From positions 1 through 58,229 of the forward strand of contig CAJTZX010000023.1 of the NCBI GenBank assembly GCA_910584345.1: DNA of 58,229 nucleotides, in the 5' to 3' direction. Made by a program: the position numbers and the translations under genes. Below are positions 1 through 9,885 of this stretch, in pieces; within the stretch, counting starts at the first letter, position 1, and each line of letters starts with the position of its first letter. Source of the DNA: an uncultured Eubacterium sp. (lineage in GTDB: Bacteria; Bacillota; Clostridia; Lachnospirales; Lachnospiraceae). The notes under the pieces were generated by a model, which did no database searches, was not told the origin of the DNA, and saw nothing but the letters and a program-made list of their open reading frames with translations.

Positions 1-72
1 ATCTATTCTAAGCAATTCCTGTAAAAAACAACTGAGTTTCACGGATTCAGGATTAAGTGAACAGTATGAATT

Positions 73-122
73 ATAAGGGTTGCTGCATGGAGGAGAAATC
101 TATGCGGCAGCCCTTATTTTTA
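73..122 (+). terminator. Rho-independent terminator of the gene upstream of the window
   Basis: A 16-bp stem with one or two mismatches (73-88 pairing with 102-117) is followed by a T-rich run. It lies upstream of the metH start and probably ends a plus-strand gene outside the window. The remaining bases up to 226 show no recognisable riboswitch. Confidence 0.75.
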
Positions 123-226
123 TTCTGAACTGTTTATTTTCAAAAAAACAACTGGCTATTTTCAGGCATTCATATTATAATAAAAGCTACTTGTAAAGGA
201 ACAGTATAAAAGCAGGAGATAAAACG

Positions 227-2689
227 ATGACTAAACAGGAATTTCGAAATCTTATCAATAACGGTGTTGTTATCTTAGACGGAGCAACTGGTACAAATCT
301 GCAAAATGCCGGAATGCCGGGGAATGTCTGCCCGGAGCAATGGATATTGGAACATCCAGATGTAATGCGAAACCTTCAGCGTAGTTATGTGGCGGCTGGA
401 ACGCAGATTCTTTATGCGCCGACATTTACCGGAAACCGAATCAAGCTGGGAGAATACGGCCTGCAGCATCAGCTTGCAGATATGAATACCAGACTTGTTA
501 AATTGTCAAAAGAAGCAGCAGATGGAGCGGCGTATGTAGCAGGTGACCTGACGATGACAGGCCGCCAGCTTTATCCGCTTGGTGATCTGCAGTTTGAGCA
601 GCTGGTAGATATTTATAAAGAACAGGCAAAAGTATTGTATGAAGCAGGTGTGGATTTATTTGTTGTAGAAACGATGATGAGCCTGCAGGAAACAAGAGCG
701 GCTGTGATAGCGATATCGGAAATCTGTGAGCTTCCGGTGATGGCCAGTCTGACATTTGAAGCAGATGCAAGGACATTGTTTGGGACGAATCCGGAAACAG
801 CAGTCGTTGTGCTGCAGAGTCTTGGCGTAGATGCAGTTGGATTGAATTGCTCGACTGGACCGCTGGAAATGGTTGAAATTGTAAAACGTATGTATGCATA
901 TGCCAATATTCCGATTTTGGCTAAGCCCAATGCAGGTTTGCCGGAACTGGAAGGCGGCAAAACCGTATATAAGACAAGCCCTGAACAATTTGCAGAAGCA
1001 GGCAGAAAGCTGATAGATGCCGGAGCTGCCATACTGGGGGGATGCTGCGGGACAACACCGGCACATATCAAGGCGCTTGCGGACGAAGCACGAACCTGCA
1101 AACGTCTGGAAATCCGAAGGGAACACAGGCGCGTGCTGGCTTCTGAGCGCAAAGTTGTAGAACTTACTTTGGATGGCGGTTTTCAGATCGTAGGTGAGCG
1201 TATTAATCCAACCGGAAAGAAAAAGCTGCAGGCGCAGCTTCGGGAAGGTAATTTGGAACTGGTACGTTTGATGGCAAGGGAACAGGAAGAAAACGGCGCT
1301 TCGATTCTGGATATCAATATGGGGATGAATGGGATTGATGAAAAACAGATGATGCTGGAAGCTGTCTATGAAGTGACAACGACGGTAGATTGTCCGCTTT
1401 GTATCGATTCCAGTTATATGGAAGTGATTGAGGCTGCTTTGCGCATTTATCCGGGCCGTGCGTTGATTAATTCCATTTCTTTGGAAAAGGAAAAGATGGA
1501 GCGGCTGCTGCCGGTTGCAAAAAAATACGGCGCGATGTTTATTCTGCTTCCATTATCAGATGCAGGACTTCCGAAAACAGTGGAAGAAAAGCGGGAGATT
1601 GTGCATACGGTCTTAAAGGAAGCGCTTCGTCAGGGATTCGTAAAAGAAGACATCATTGTGGATGGTCTGGTCGCTACGGTCGGAGCAAATCCGCAGGCAG
1701 CGATAGAGTGTTTTGATACGATCCATTATTGCAGCAGACAGCTTGGACTTGCGACGATCTGCGGACTTTCCAATATTTCTTTTGGACTGCCGGAACGGAC
1801 ATTTGTAAATACGGCATTTTTAACGATGGCAATTGCACATGGTTTGACAATGGCGATTGCAAATCCTTCTCAGGATCTTTTGATGAATGCGGCTGCGGCA
1901 GCAGACTTGCTTATGCACAAGGAAGGCAGTGATCTGGCATATATTAACCGCATGCAGTTTTACGGGCAAAAACAGGAAAAGGAAAAGGTGAAGCCGAAAA
2001 CGGCAGCTATGGTACAGCAGAGGGAATCCGATCCTGCAAAGCCGGAGCGAAATATGCAAATCGAGTCAAATGCTGTATATCATGCTGTTTTGCAAGGTGA
2101 GAAAAACAGTATTGTAAAATTTGCCGAGGAAGAATTGGCAAATGGTTTAAAGCCGGAACAAGTGATTGACAAGTACTTGATTCCCGCCATTAATGAAGTA
2201 GGAGAGCTGTTTAATGAACAGAAATATTTTCTTCCACAACTGATTGCCAGTGCAAATGCCATGAAAACAGCTATTGAATATTTAGAGCCGAAAATCCAGC
2301 GCAGCGGGAGTGAAGCGGAAGCTGCTACGCTTGTTGTTGCAACTGTGGAAGGAGATATTCATGATATCGGAAAAAATCTGGTCGTACTGATGTTACGTAA
2401 TTATGGATATCATGTTATTGATCTTGGAAAAGATGTGCCTGCGGAAATGATTGTATCTACAGCGATCAAAGAGCATGCGAAGATTATCGGACTGTCTGCG
2501 TTAATGACAACGACGATGATGCGTATGCAGGATGTGGTACAGCTTGCAAAAGAACGTAATTACACAGGCAAGATTATCATTGGGGGAGCTGCGATTACGC
2601 CTGGTTTTGCAGATGAGATCGGAGCAGACGGTTATTCCAAAGATGCGGCGGACTGTGTAAAATTAGTGCAAAGGATGCTGACAGAATAA
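227..2689 (+). CDS. metH: Cobalamin-dependent methionine synthase, three-module form without activation domain
   Basis: Transfers the methyl group of methyltetrahydrofolate to homocysteine via B12 in the cytoplasm. The 820-residue product has a homocysteine-binding domain (about 1-290, with LNCSTGP and the zinc-ligand motif GGCCGT), a pterin-binding domain (about 315-575, starting near GERINPTG), a B12-binding cap (about 640-720) and a B12 domain with DIHDIGKN, the lower-ligand DxHxxG motif. It stops there, so the AdoMet-binding reactivation domain of E. coli MetH (about 1200 residues) is absent. This short form is common in Clostridia and needs a reactivating partner encoded elsewhere. The ATG follows AGGAG with good spacing. 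No S-box or cobalamin riboswitch is recognisable upstream. Domain order rules out a plain BhmT-type enzyme. Confidence 0.93.
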   Translation: MTKQEFRNLINNGVVILDGATGTNLQNAGMPGNVCPEQWILEHPDVMRNLQRSYVAAGTQILYAPTFTGNRIKLGEYGLQHQLADMNTRLVKLSKEAADGAAYVAGDLTMTGRQLYPLGDLQFEQLVDIYKEQAKVLYEAGVDLFVVETMMSLQETRAAVIAISEICELPVMASLTFEADARTLFGTNPETAVVVLQSLGVDAVGLNCSTGPLEMVEIVKRMYAYANIPILAKPNAGLPELEGGKTVYKTSPEQFAEAGRKLIDAGAAILGGCCGTTPAHIKALADEARTCKRLEIRREHRRVLASERKVVELTLDGGFQIVGERINPTGKKKLQAQLREGNLELVRLMAREQEENGASILDINMGMNGIDEKQMMLEAVYEVTTTVDCPLCIDSSYMEVIEAALRIYPGRALINSISLEKEKMERLLPVAKKYGAMFILLPLSDAGLPKTVEEKREIVHTVLKEALRQGFVKEDIIVDGLVATVGANPQAAIECFDTIHYCSRQLGLATICGLSNISFGLPERTFVNTAFLTMAIAHGLTMAIANPSQDLLMNAAAAADLLMHKEGSDLAYINRMQFYGQKQEKEKVKPKTAAMVQQRESDPAKPERNMQIESNAVYHAVLQGEKNSIVKFAEEELANGLKPEQVIDKYLIPAINEVGELFNEQKYFLPQLIASANAMKTAIEYLEPKIQRSGSEAEAATLVVATVEGDIHDIGKNLVVLMLRNYGYHVIDLGKDVPAEMIVSTAIKEHAKIIGLSALMTTTMMRMQDVVQLAKERNYTGKIIIGGAAITPGFADEIGADGYSKDAADCVKLVQRMLTE

Positions 2690-2705
2690 AGCTGTGCCAG
2701 TTGTT

Positions 2706-2752
2706 AAAGCCGCAGTCCATAAGGAAGAGAATCTCTATGGCCTGCGGCATAA
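2706..2752. terminator. Convergent hairpin between metH and the hybrid kinase operon
   Basis: The sequence around 2709-2721 pairs with 2737-2749, making a GC-rich stem between the converging metH and kinase genes. There is no strong T-run on either side, so a bidirectional terminator is an inference from position and stem. Confidence 0.45.
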
Positions 2753-2768
2753 CAGATAAGCTTGTAAT

Positions 2769-5447
2769 TTATATTTTTGTTTCCCACATTTTTAAAATAT
2801 CTTCACTTGCATCCGTATCAATTTCTGCTACAGCTCCGCAAAGCTGTTCAAATAATTCTTTTTGATCGTTCGGATAAGAATATTGTTTCATCGTATCAAT
2901 GGCATCCTCCATCTGATCCATATCGAGATTTTCAAAGGCTGCTCGCAGCATAAGAAAGAATTTTTTCAAATCCTCGGATGTAGCTAATGGGTTATGTGTA
3001 TCTGTGGATGCAGCGTCATCTTTTTGAAAATATTGCTGCAAAATCGTATCAAAAGCAAGATATTGCTGTATCAGCTTTGGGGTATGCTTGTGAATCAGTG
3101 CGCTGTCGCCTTCGTTACCGGCCTGTTCCATATAGGCAGCAAGAAAGGAAAGTTTGGAAGCGCCGATTTGTCTGGAAGCGCTTTTTAAGGCGTGGACTTC
3201 AATGGTATAATTTTTCCAGTCTTCTTTCTGTTCTAATTCCTGAATATAGGCGGCCTTTTTGCGGATGACCCGATAATAGTCTTCCAGTACTTCCCAAAAC
3301 AATGTTTCACTTCCAAGCAGCTTGAGTGCAGCGTCCGTATCCAGCGCTTCGATTTGGACGGACAGTGACTTTGGAGCGGCAGAAGCCGATGGTGTGACCG
3401 GTTGGATTTTGTTCTGCGGCAGCCAGCGGCGCAAAGCGGACAGAATAACGCTTAATTCAATTGGTTTTGGGACGAAGTCATTCATACCTTCACTTAAAAA
3501 CAGTTTTTCAGCACCGTCTACAGCATTGGCAGATAATGCGATAATTGGAACGTTATCGTAGTTAGTATAGAAGCGGCGGATAATATGGGTAGCTTCGATA
3601 CCGTCCACTTCGGGCATCATATGATCCATAAAAATCAGGTCATAAGCATGACGGGCAACTTTTTCAATTGCATCCTGAGCGCTGAGCGCCGTATCAATCT
3701 GCATGTGCAGCGGTTCGAGCAGACCGGCGGCAACGGTCAGGTTTACTGCATTATCGTCTACAATCAGCACGGTGGCATCTGGTGCAATAAAATCAAACGG
3801 ATTTTCATTTTCGCTAGCAGAATCCGTGAACAGCTCTTGATTAAAAATATCTGCAATGTTCATGGCATAGAGCGGCTTCCTTACTACAAGCAGATTTGGG
3901 ATATCAGATTCTAAAATTGTCTGATAGTTGATTAATAGTACAGCTGTAATCGTTGGATGCATACGTACAAATTGTTCGACAGCATCAGAAAACATCACAT
4001 GTTCAACAAAAAAATAATTGATCTGATATTTGGCGAGCAGGGAGAGCATTTGCTCAGAATCTACAGGAAGGTAGGAAACGCCCAGCCGTTCGATATCCAG
4101 TTGGAGCTGGCATGCAACATAACGGTTTTGTATCAGCCCGGCAGAACTGATTGTCTTTGGATGTTTGACGACAGCGCTGGGGCTGTTTTTTACAATCTGC
4201 TGCGGAAGTGTAAAAGAAAACCGGCTGCCAACACCATATTCGCTTTCGACATGGATATCGCCATGCATCTGTGTCAGCAATTGCTTCGTAATGGCAAGTC
4301 CAAGTCCGCTTCCTTCGATTCGGTATGTGGTACGTGTATCTACACGCTGAAAAGAATCAAATAGTTTTTCTATGTCATCTTTACGGATGCCGCTGCCGGT
4401 ATCTTCGATAGCAACCTGCAGGATCATGCCGTCTTTATCAGACAAGGTGTAATCGATGTTCAGCCTGATCTGTCCGTGTCTTGTAAATTTGACTGCATTA
4501 TTTGTCAGATTTAAGATAATCTGATTCAGGCGGATTTGATCGCCAAAAAGTTCATCTGGCAGCTCCGGCACAATATCTACAATAAATTCTACATCTTTTG
4601 TGCCGATTCTTGTTGTGATGGCATTTACGATATTGCTGACCAGCGTCATTGGAGAATATTTGGTTTCATGAATATCGATAGCTCCGGATTCAATTTTGGA
4701 AAAATCCAATATATCGTTGATAATCGTTAAAAGTGTCTGTCCGGCAGTTTTGATCTGATTAATGTAATCTTTGGCAACCGGAGAGAGCGGCTCACGCATA
4801 GCCATTTGAGACATGCCGATAATAGCGTTCATCGGAGTACGGATTTCGTGGCTCATATTTGCGAGAAAATCGGATTTGGACTGGGTAGCCTGTTCCAGTT
4901 CCAGATTGGATTTCAGTATTTTATAACGGCTGCAGCCGATACTTGACAATATATTGGACAATGCGTATAAAAATTCGGCGGCGTCATTGATCTGCTCTTC
5001 AGAAACAATCGGGATGTTGCGCAGGCAGGCAATGTATTCTTCGGGGTCCAGGCCGATCTCCAAAGCAAGTTTTCTGCCTTTGTCTTCATCGGGTTCGCCT
5101 ACAAGCACCTGCCCGCCGATAAAAATACCTAACACCTGATCCTGAATAGTGATCGGAGCGGCAAAATCAATCAGCCCCGCATGACAGCGGTAAAATACAG
5201 CAGCATGGTTTTCCAGAGCCATGGCAGCGCCCTGCTTGTCGCAGCGTTCACAGCGTGTACGGCCGGCCGGAGAACTTTTCATAAGATGGCAGAATGCACT
5301 CGTATTACAGTGTGCGGTAATCGGAACGCCTTGTGGATCTGAAATGCCAGCAGACATTTCCGTCATTTCACAAAATGCCTGTTCGATCGTCGTTAGTGTA
5401 TCTGCATCAATTAAATCAATTAAGATTAAATCATTTTCTAATTCCAT
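2769..5447 (-). CDS. PocR-domain hybrid sensor histidine kinase (HisKA-HATPase-REC-HPt), copy 1
   Basis: An 892-residue phosphorelay kinase with no clear membrane segment. A PocR ligand-binding domain (about 8-175) carries a cysteine cluster (CHLM, RCERC, RCHAG). It is followed by HisKA with NMSHEIRTPMN (His near 200), a HATPase with DTGSGI and GSGLGLAI (about 310-415), a degenerate receiver-like stretch (about 435-545), a receiver with Asp near 608 in FMDHMMPE, and an HPt domain with HALKSA (His near 752). The ATG at 5447 is preferred: it follows AGAGG and overlaps the end of the upstream paralogue by 17 bases, implying translational coupling. PocR domains are known to sense small metabolites, but the ligand here is not predictable. 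No DNA-binding output domain is present, so output probably passes through a separate regulator. Confidence 0.88.
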   Translation of the reverse strand: MELENDLILIDLIDADTLTTIEQAFCEMTEMSAGISDPQGVPITAHCNTSAFCHLMKSSPAGRTRCERCDKQGAAMALENHAAVFYRCHAGLIDFAAPITIQDQVLGIFIGGQVLVGEPDEDKGRKLALEIGLDPEEYIACLRNIPIVSEEQINDAAEFLYALSNILSSIGCSRYKILKSNLELEQATQSKSDFLANMSHEIRTPMNAIIGMSQMAMREPLSPVAKDYINQIKTAGQTLLTIINDILDFSKIESGAIDIHETKYSPMTLVSNIVNAITTRIGTKDVEFIVDIVPELPDELFGDQIRLNQIILNLTNNAVKFTRHGQIRLNIDYTLSDKDGMILQVAIEDTGSGIRKDDIEKLFDSFQRVDTRTTYRIEGSGLGLAITKQLLTQMHGDIHVESEYGVGSRFSFTLPQQIVKNSPSAVVKHPKTISSAGLIQNRYVACQLQLDIERLGVSYLPVDSEQMLSLLAKYQINYFFVEHVMFSDAVEQFVRMHPTITAVLLINYQTILESDIPNLLVVRKPLYAMNIADIFNQELFTDSASENENPFDFIAPDATVLIVDDNAVNLTVAAGLLEPLHMQIDTALSAQDAIEKVARHAYDLIFMDHMMPEVDGIEATHIIRRFYTNYDNVPIIALSANAVDGAEKLFLSEGMNDFVPKPIELSVILSALRRWLPQNKIQPVTPSASAAPKSLSVQIEALDTDAALKLLGSETLFWEVLEDYYRVIRKKAAYIQELEQKEDWKNYTIEVHALKSASRQIGASKLSFLAAYMEQAGNEGDSALIHKHTPKLIQQYLAFDTILQQYFQKDDAASTDTHNPLATSEDLKKFFLMLRAAFENLDMDQMEDAIDTMKQYSYPNDQKELFEQLCGAVAEIDTDASEDILKMWETKI

Positions 5448-8136
5448 GTTCGGCCTCTTTATTTTCCCAGGTGGCAAGGATGGATTCACAGGAATCGACA
5501 TCTAATTCCTCTACAGCATTTTTCAGCTGCTTATAAAGCTCCATCTGCCAGCCCTCGTAGTGGTACGGCGCCATTTCCTGGATAACCGCTTCCATTTGGT
5601 CCATGTCCAGTTCTTCGATGGCACTGCGCAGTGCAGAAAAAGATTGGGTCAGTATATCGGCTGAAATAGGGATTCCATTATCAGCTGTCTTTTTTTGTTC
5701 CATGAAATAGGGCGCTAATATATGGTCGTAATGTAAATACTGCTCTAACATCGAGCCGGTATACTGGTGAATGAGCTGCGTATTCCCGGCGTTTCCCGCT
5801 TTTTCCATATCTGCTGCAAGAGCGGACAGTTCAATGGCGCCGATTTGTCTGGAAGCGCTTTTTAACGCATGGACTTCAATCGTATAGTTTTTCAGGTCTT
5901 CTTTTTGTTCTAGTTGTTTGATTCTGTCAGCCTTTTTACGGATAACCTGGTAGTAATCTTTTAATACGGCCCATAACAGCTTTTCACTGCCCAGCAGTTT
6001 TAATGCGGCATTGGTATCCAGCCCTTCGATACAGATGGAAGATTTTGGTGGCTGTGGTTCCGGATACAATTCGAATTCGTCGCTGATTTTTTGGATTTTT
6101 TCTTTTGGAAGCCAGCGTTTCAGCTTGGAAATCAGCATACGCAGTTCAAATGGTTTGCCTACACAGTCGTTTAATCCTTCATTTAAGAACATCATTTCCG
6201 TTTCCGTAGAAGCATTGGCTGTAAATGCGATAATTGGTACGGTCGTATATTCTTCATGAAAACGGCGGATAATATGCGTCGTTTCGATTCCGTTCAGATC
6301 CGGCATCTGGTGATCCATAAATATCAGGTCATAGTGTTTCGTTGAGATCTTTTTAATTGCTTCTTTTCCGCTTTGAGCCGTATCAATCTGCAATTGCAGC
6401 GGTTTTAGCAATCCGTCTGCAACGGTCAGATTGACCGTATTGTCATCTACAATCAGTATTTGTGCTTCTGGTGCAATAAATTCGTAATCTTCATCCATGA
6501 CGTTGTTATATTTCATATCTACGTTCTCATGATTAAAAATCATGGCAAGATTCAGCGAATAGACCGGTTTTTTCAAAATCAGCAGATTCGGAAGAAAAGG
6601 ACAGAAATTTGTGTCATAAAATTCCAGAAGCAATATGGCGGTAATCTTTGGATGCTTTTGTATAAATGTTTCAATTATATTTGTATAAAGCTGTTTGTCT
6701 ATAAAAAGGAACTCAACCGGTGTCTGTTCCAGGCAAGAGAGGTCATTTTCACATGCCAGTGCATAATAATCAATGTGCAGACGACGAATATCTTTTTCCA
6801 GCTGTGCATGTACCATAGGATCTGCGATCAGTCCCGCGGCAGCGTGGGGCGGATTTTTAATCGAAATACATGGACGGGAGCTGGTAATGCGCTGCGGCAG
6901 CTGAAACGTGAATTTGGAGCCTTTGCCATATTCACTTTCCACACTGATAGTGCCCATCATTAAATGTAGCAGCTGTTGGCTGATGGCAAGTCCGAGTCCG
7001 GTGCCTTCCAGATTCCGGTTGCGTTTGCTGTCTAACTGCTGAAACGACTGGAACAGTTTTTCAAGATCGGCTTTTTTTATGCCGATGCCGGTGTCCTGAA
7101 TGGTCGTTTGAAGGAGAACTTCATCATCATTTTTCACAAGTGGTTCTATTTTTAATGTAATGTAGCCGTCTTTTGTAAATTTCACGGCATTGTTTGTAAG
7201 ATTTACAAAAATCTGTTTGATGCGCAGGCTGTCACCCAACAGCTCAAATGGAATATCTGGGGAGATATCAAGAATCAGCTGAACATGTTTTTTGCCAATG
7301 TGTGACATGATAATATTTGCCACATCATTGACCATGGACATAGGTTCGTATTCGCCCATGGTAATGTCCATTTTGCCGGATTCAATTTTGGAAAAATCTA
7401 AAATATCGTTAATAATCATCAGCAGATTTTTGCCGGAACTTTTTATTTGGTTTACATAATCACGCGCTGCAAGCGGCAGTTCTTCCCGCAGAGCCATTTC
7501 AGCCATACCGATAATGGCATTCATCGGTGTACGGATTTCGTGACTCATATTTGCTAAAAAGTCCGATTTCAAATTTGTGATCCGCTTGATTTTGGCATTT
7601 TCCTGAAGTATTACAAAATTATGGTAAGCAATGCTGGATAACGCATTTGTAATAGTATGTAAAAATGAGGAAGCACGTTTGAGCTCTTCTCTTGGGAAGA
7701 ACGGCAGGCAGTGATATGCGTTGAGGTATTCTTCCTGATCGATACCAAGCTCATTTGCAATATGGCGGATGCGGGCGTCGTCATAGGCCGTATCCAAAAA
7801 CTGTCCTCCAAAAAAACAGCCAATCAGCTGATCGTTGATAATGATTGGTGTGGCAAAATTGCGCAGTCCGGCATGACAGTGGTAAGTAATTGCCTTGCCC
7901 TGATGAAAAGCCTGTTTGGCGCTGTTTACATCACAAGTTTTACAACGCTGCGCACCAATAGTGGATGAGCGCGTATATCTGGAACAAAAATCTGACTGGC
8001 AGGAACAGCCCGTCACATAGTTTCCCTCAATATCTGTGATGTAGGCGGCAATGCCTGTCATCTTGGAAAATGAATTCTGCATTTCCTGCAGGATGGATAG
8101 ATCTATCAGGTCAGTTAATAATAAAGTCTCTTCCAT
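5431..8136 (-). CDS. PocR-domain hybrid sensor histidine kinase (HisKA-HATPase-REC-HPt), copy 2
   Basis: A 901-residue paralogue of the adjacent downstream kinase with the same domain order. It has an N-terminal PocR domain (about 8-175, motifs CSCQSDFC, RCKTC, HCHAG), HisKA with NMSHEIRTPMN (His near 199), a HATPase with DTGIGI and GTGLGLAI, a degenerate receiver, a second receiver with LIFMDHQMPD, and an HPt ending in HALKSASRQIGA. The PocR halves differ far more than the kinase cores, which suggests different ligands feeding the same output. The ATG at 8136 follows AAGGAAGG. It sits downstream of the double-receiver gene at 8165-9013 and overlaps the next kinase gene, so the three genes look like one operon. 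Confidence 0.88.
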   Translation of the reverse strand: MEETLLLTDLIDLSILQEMQNSFSKMTGIAAYITDIEGNYVTGCSCQSDFCSRYTRSSTIGAQRCKTCDVNSAKQAFHQGKAITYHCHAGLRNFATPIIINDQLIGCFFGGQFLDTAYDDARIRHIANELGIDQEEYLNAYHCLPFFPREELKRASSFLHTITNALSSIAYHNFVILQENAKIKRITNLKSDFLANMSHEIRTPMNAIIGMAEMALREELPLAARDYVNQIKSSGKNLLMIINDILDFSKIESGKMDITMGEYEPMSMVNDVANIIMSHIGKKHVQLILDISPDIPFELLGDSLRIKQIFVNLTNNAVKFTKDGYITLKIEPLVKNDDEVLLQTTIQDTGIGIKKADLEKLFQSFQQLDSKRNRNLEGTGLGLAISQQLLHLMMGTISVESEYGKGSKFTFQLPQRITSSRPCISIKNPPHAAAGLIADPMVHAQLEKDIRRLHIDYYALACENDLSCLEQTPVEFLFIDKQLYTNIIETFIQKHPKITAILLLEFYDTNFCPFLPNLLILKKPVYSLNLAMIFNHENVDMKYNNVMDEDYEFIAPEAQILIVDDNTVNLTVADGLLKPLQLQIDTAQSGKEAIKKISTKHYDLIFMDHQMPDLNGIETTHIIRRFHEEYTTVPIIAFTANASTETEMMFLNEGLNDCVGKPFELRMLISKLKRWLPKEKIQKISDEFELYPEPQPPKSSICIEGLDTNAALKLLGSEKLLWAVLKDYYQVIRKKADRIKQLEQKEDLKNYTIEVHALKSASRQIGAIELSALAADMEKAGNAGNTQLIHQYTGSMLEQYLHYDHILAPYFMEQKKTADNGIPISADILTQSFSALRSAIEELDMDQMEAVIQEMAPYHYEGWQMELYKQLKNAVEELDVDSCESILATWENKEAEHGIRK

Positions 8137-8164
8137 AAAAACGAACCTTCCTTCTGGAATTTGA

Positions 8165-9013
8165 TTATCCGATCGTTTCTTCAATGGCATGTACCAGCTT
8201 ATCATGATCGATAGGCTTTAGCAGGTAACCCTGCGGTTTTAATGCAAGCACCTGCTGGATTTTTTTACGGTCGTTGATACCGGTTAAAAAGATTACAGGT
8301 ATTGAGCTTGTAGCAGGATTTGCACGCAGTTTTTCTAAAATGGCCGGGCCGTTTTCTCCTGGCATTTCATAGTCCAGCAGAATCAGGTTTGTCATTTTCG
8401 TTTCTAAAAATTTTAGGGCGACTTTTCCGTTAATAGCAGTTGCGATATCATAAGTATCGTCCAGATATCGTTTAATCAGCTTTAACATACGGAAATCGTC
8501 ATCAACGACAAGGATATGCTTGCGGTTGTTAACTGGTGCATCCTCAAACAGAGAGTCAATATTGTCGAGCAGTTCTTGTGTCTGCTGGTGCTCTGCAGAT
8601 ACTAACGGCACAGCGGCAGGCGCTTCTTCTTCCTGAATGTTAAAATTGCGCTTCATGTATTCGGTAATCTTTTCCGCAATCTGCAGGGCAGTAATTGGTT
8701 TTATCAGATTAACCTCTGCAAAATCAGCAGATAATTTGCGCATTTCATCACAATCTTCCTGTGTTGCAACGAGGAAAAACGGAGTTTTTCGTTCTAATTT
8801 TGTATGCTTGATCGTAATCAGCTGTGACATCGTATCACGGGTTTCATTATGCATGCAGTAGACAAGTACATGTGGCTGAAAATATTTCAGATGACACACG
8901 ATGTCGTCAAAGCGGTTGGAAGTGCTTTGGCATTCCAAAATGCTGTTTGCATGGAGGAACATATCTTCAATCGTTGCTTTATTGTTGCCGACTAGTAATA
9001 CTTTGTATCTCAT
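8165..9013 (-). CDS. Double receiver-domain response regulator without DNA-binding domain
   Basis: A 282-residue protein. The first receiver-like domain (about 1-125) lacks a clear phospho-acceptor Asp. After a linker (about 126-160), the second is a canonical receiver with LVVDDD, the phospho-acceptor in LILLDYEMPGENG and the conserved Lys in LLKPID. There is no HTH, GGDEF or other output domain. It is the first gene of the minus-strand operon with two PocR hybrid kinases and probably acts as a phosphate-relay or protein-interaction regulator for them. The ATG at 9013 has GGAGG upstream. The single-domain output logic resembles CheY- or DivK-like proteins, but the partner is unknown. Confidence 0.8.
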   Translation of the reverse strand: MRYKVLLVGNNKATIEDMFLHANSILECQSTSNRFDDIVCHLKYFQPHVLVYCMHNETRDTMSQLITIKHTKLERKTPFFLVATQEDCDEMRKLSADFAEVNLIKPITALQIAEKITEYMKRNFNIQEEEAPAAVPLVSAEHQQTQELLDNIDSLFEDAPVNNRKHILVVDDDFRMLKLIKRYLDDTYDIATAINGKVALKFLETKMTNLILLDYEMPGENGPAILEKLRANPATSSIPVIFLTGINDRKKIQQVLALKPQGYLLKPIDHDKLVHAIEETIG

Positions 9014-9177
9014 TGTAAACCTCCTGGAATTGCTTTTAGTACTTCTACTATATCAGCATATTGAAAAATTTGCAATATTAGGATATATCATATCATGGGA
9101 TAGATTTTTAAAAAAAAATGAGTATAATAAAAAGAACAGATAAAATCTGATTTTTTAGAAAGCATAGGAGAAATGAA

Positions 9178-9723
9178 ATGGTAGAACTGTTAACGAATAT
9201 GGAGATCAATTTTTTATTGTACATACAGGAGTCTGTCCGTACCCCATGGCTGGATCCGATCGTTACGTTTCTTACAGGCCTTGGGAACGCAGGCTGGATC
9301 TGGATTCTGCTGTCTGCTTTGCTGCTCATACCAAAAAAAACGCGCAAAATAGGCATTATCAGTTTTTTGTCACTGTTTGCTTCCCTGATTGTCAATAATT
9401 TACTGCTGAAAAATCTGGTAGGACGGATACGGCCTTATGATGCATGTCAAACATTGCTTCCGCTTGTGGCAAAGCCGGTGGATGCTTCCTTTCCTTCCGG
9501 CCATACCGGAAGTTCTTTTGCCAGCGCATACGTCATGTATCGCTATCTGCCGAAAAGAGAGGGAGTTGCGGCGATCGTGCTGGCGGCTTTGATTGGATTG
9601 TCAAGGCTGTATGTAGGAGTGCATTATCCGAGTGATGTTTTGACAGGAGTATTGACAGGGCTTTGGTCTGGTTATTTGGCAAAATGGGCATATCGGAGAT
9701 TTTTTGGAAAAATCAAGTGGTAA
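9178..9723 (+). CDS. PAP2-family membrane phosphatase
   Basis: A 181-residue integral membrane protein with about five hydrophobic segments. It carries the three PAP2 signature motifs in order: KNLVGRIRP, PSGHTGS, and SRLYVGVHYPSD with the catalytic His. Family members dephosphorylate lipid phosphates such as phosphatidic acid or undecaprenyl pyrophosphate at the outer membrane face; the undecaprenyl phosphatases linked to bacitracin tolerance belong here. The length fits the short bacterial form. It stands alone on the plus strand between the divergent signalling operon and ptsI. The substrate cannot be fixed from the sequence. Confidence 0.88.
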   Translation: MVELLTNMEINFLLYIQESVRTPWLDPIVTFLTGLGNAGWIWILLSALLLIPKKTRKIGIISFLSLFASLIVNNLLLKNLVGRIRPYDACQTLLPLVAKPVDASFPSGHTGSSFASAYVMYRYLPKREGVAAIVLAALIGLSRLYVGVHYPSDVLTGVLTGLWSGYLAKWAYRRFFGKIKW

Positions 9724-9791
9724 ACTTCCGTCATATTGACGAATATCAGTCATTTTCTAGAGAATTTTAGGTTAAAAAAATGAAAATATCA

Positions 9792-9820
9792 TTGCAACAT
9801 CAGGAAAATCGTTGTAAAAT
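9792..9820 (+). promoter_or_regulatory. Sigma-A type promoter for ptsI
   Basis: TTGCAA at 9792-9797 and TAAAAT at 9815-9820 are separated by 17 bases. This lies about 65 bases before the ptsI start in an otherwise empty gap. Confidence 0.6.
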
Positions 9821-9885
9821 ATAGATACACTGATGACATTTGATGATGAAAGGAATCATATTTAAAGAAGGGAGAAAAAAAGAAA

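Noticed and set aside
1..226. Possible riboswitch before metH (S-box or cobalamin)
   Set aside because: Only the terminator hairpin of the previous gene and a loosely repeated AAAAAACAACTG motif are visible; no conserved riboswitch core was found.
3322..4364. Plus-strand reading frames opposite the hybrid kinase genes
   Set aside because: They are shadows of the long minus-strand genes, with no motifs and no ribosome sites.
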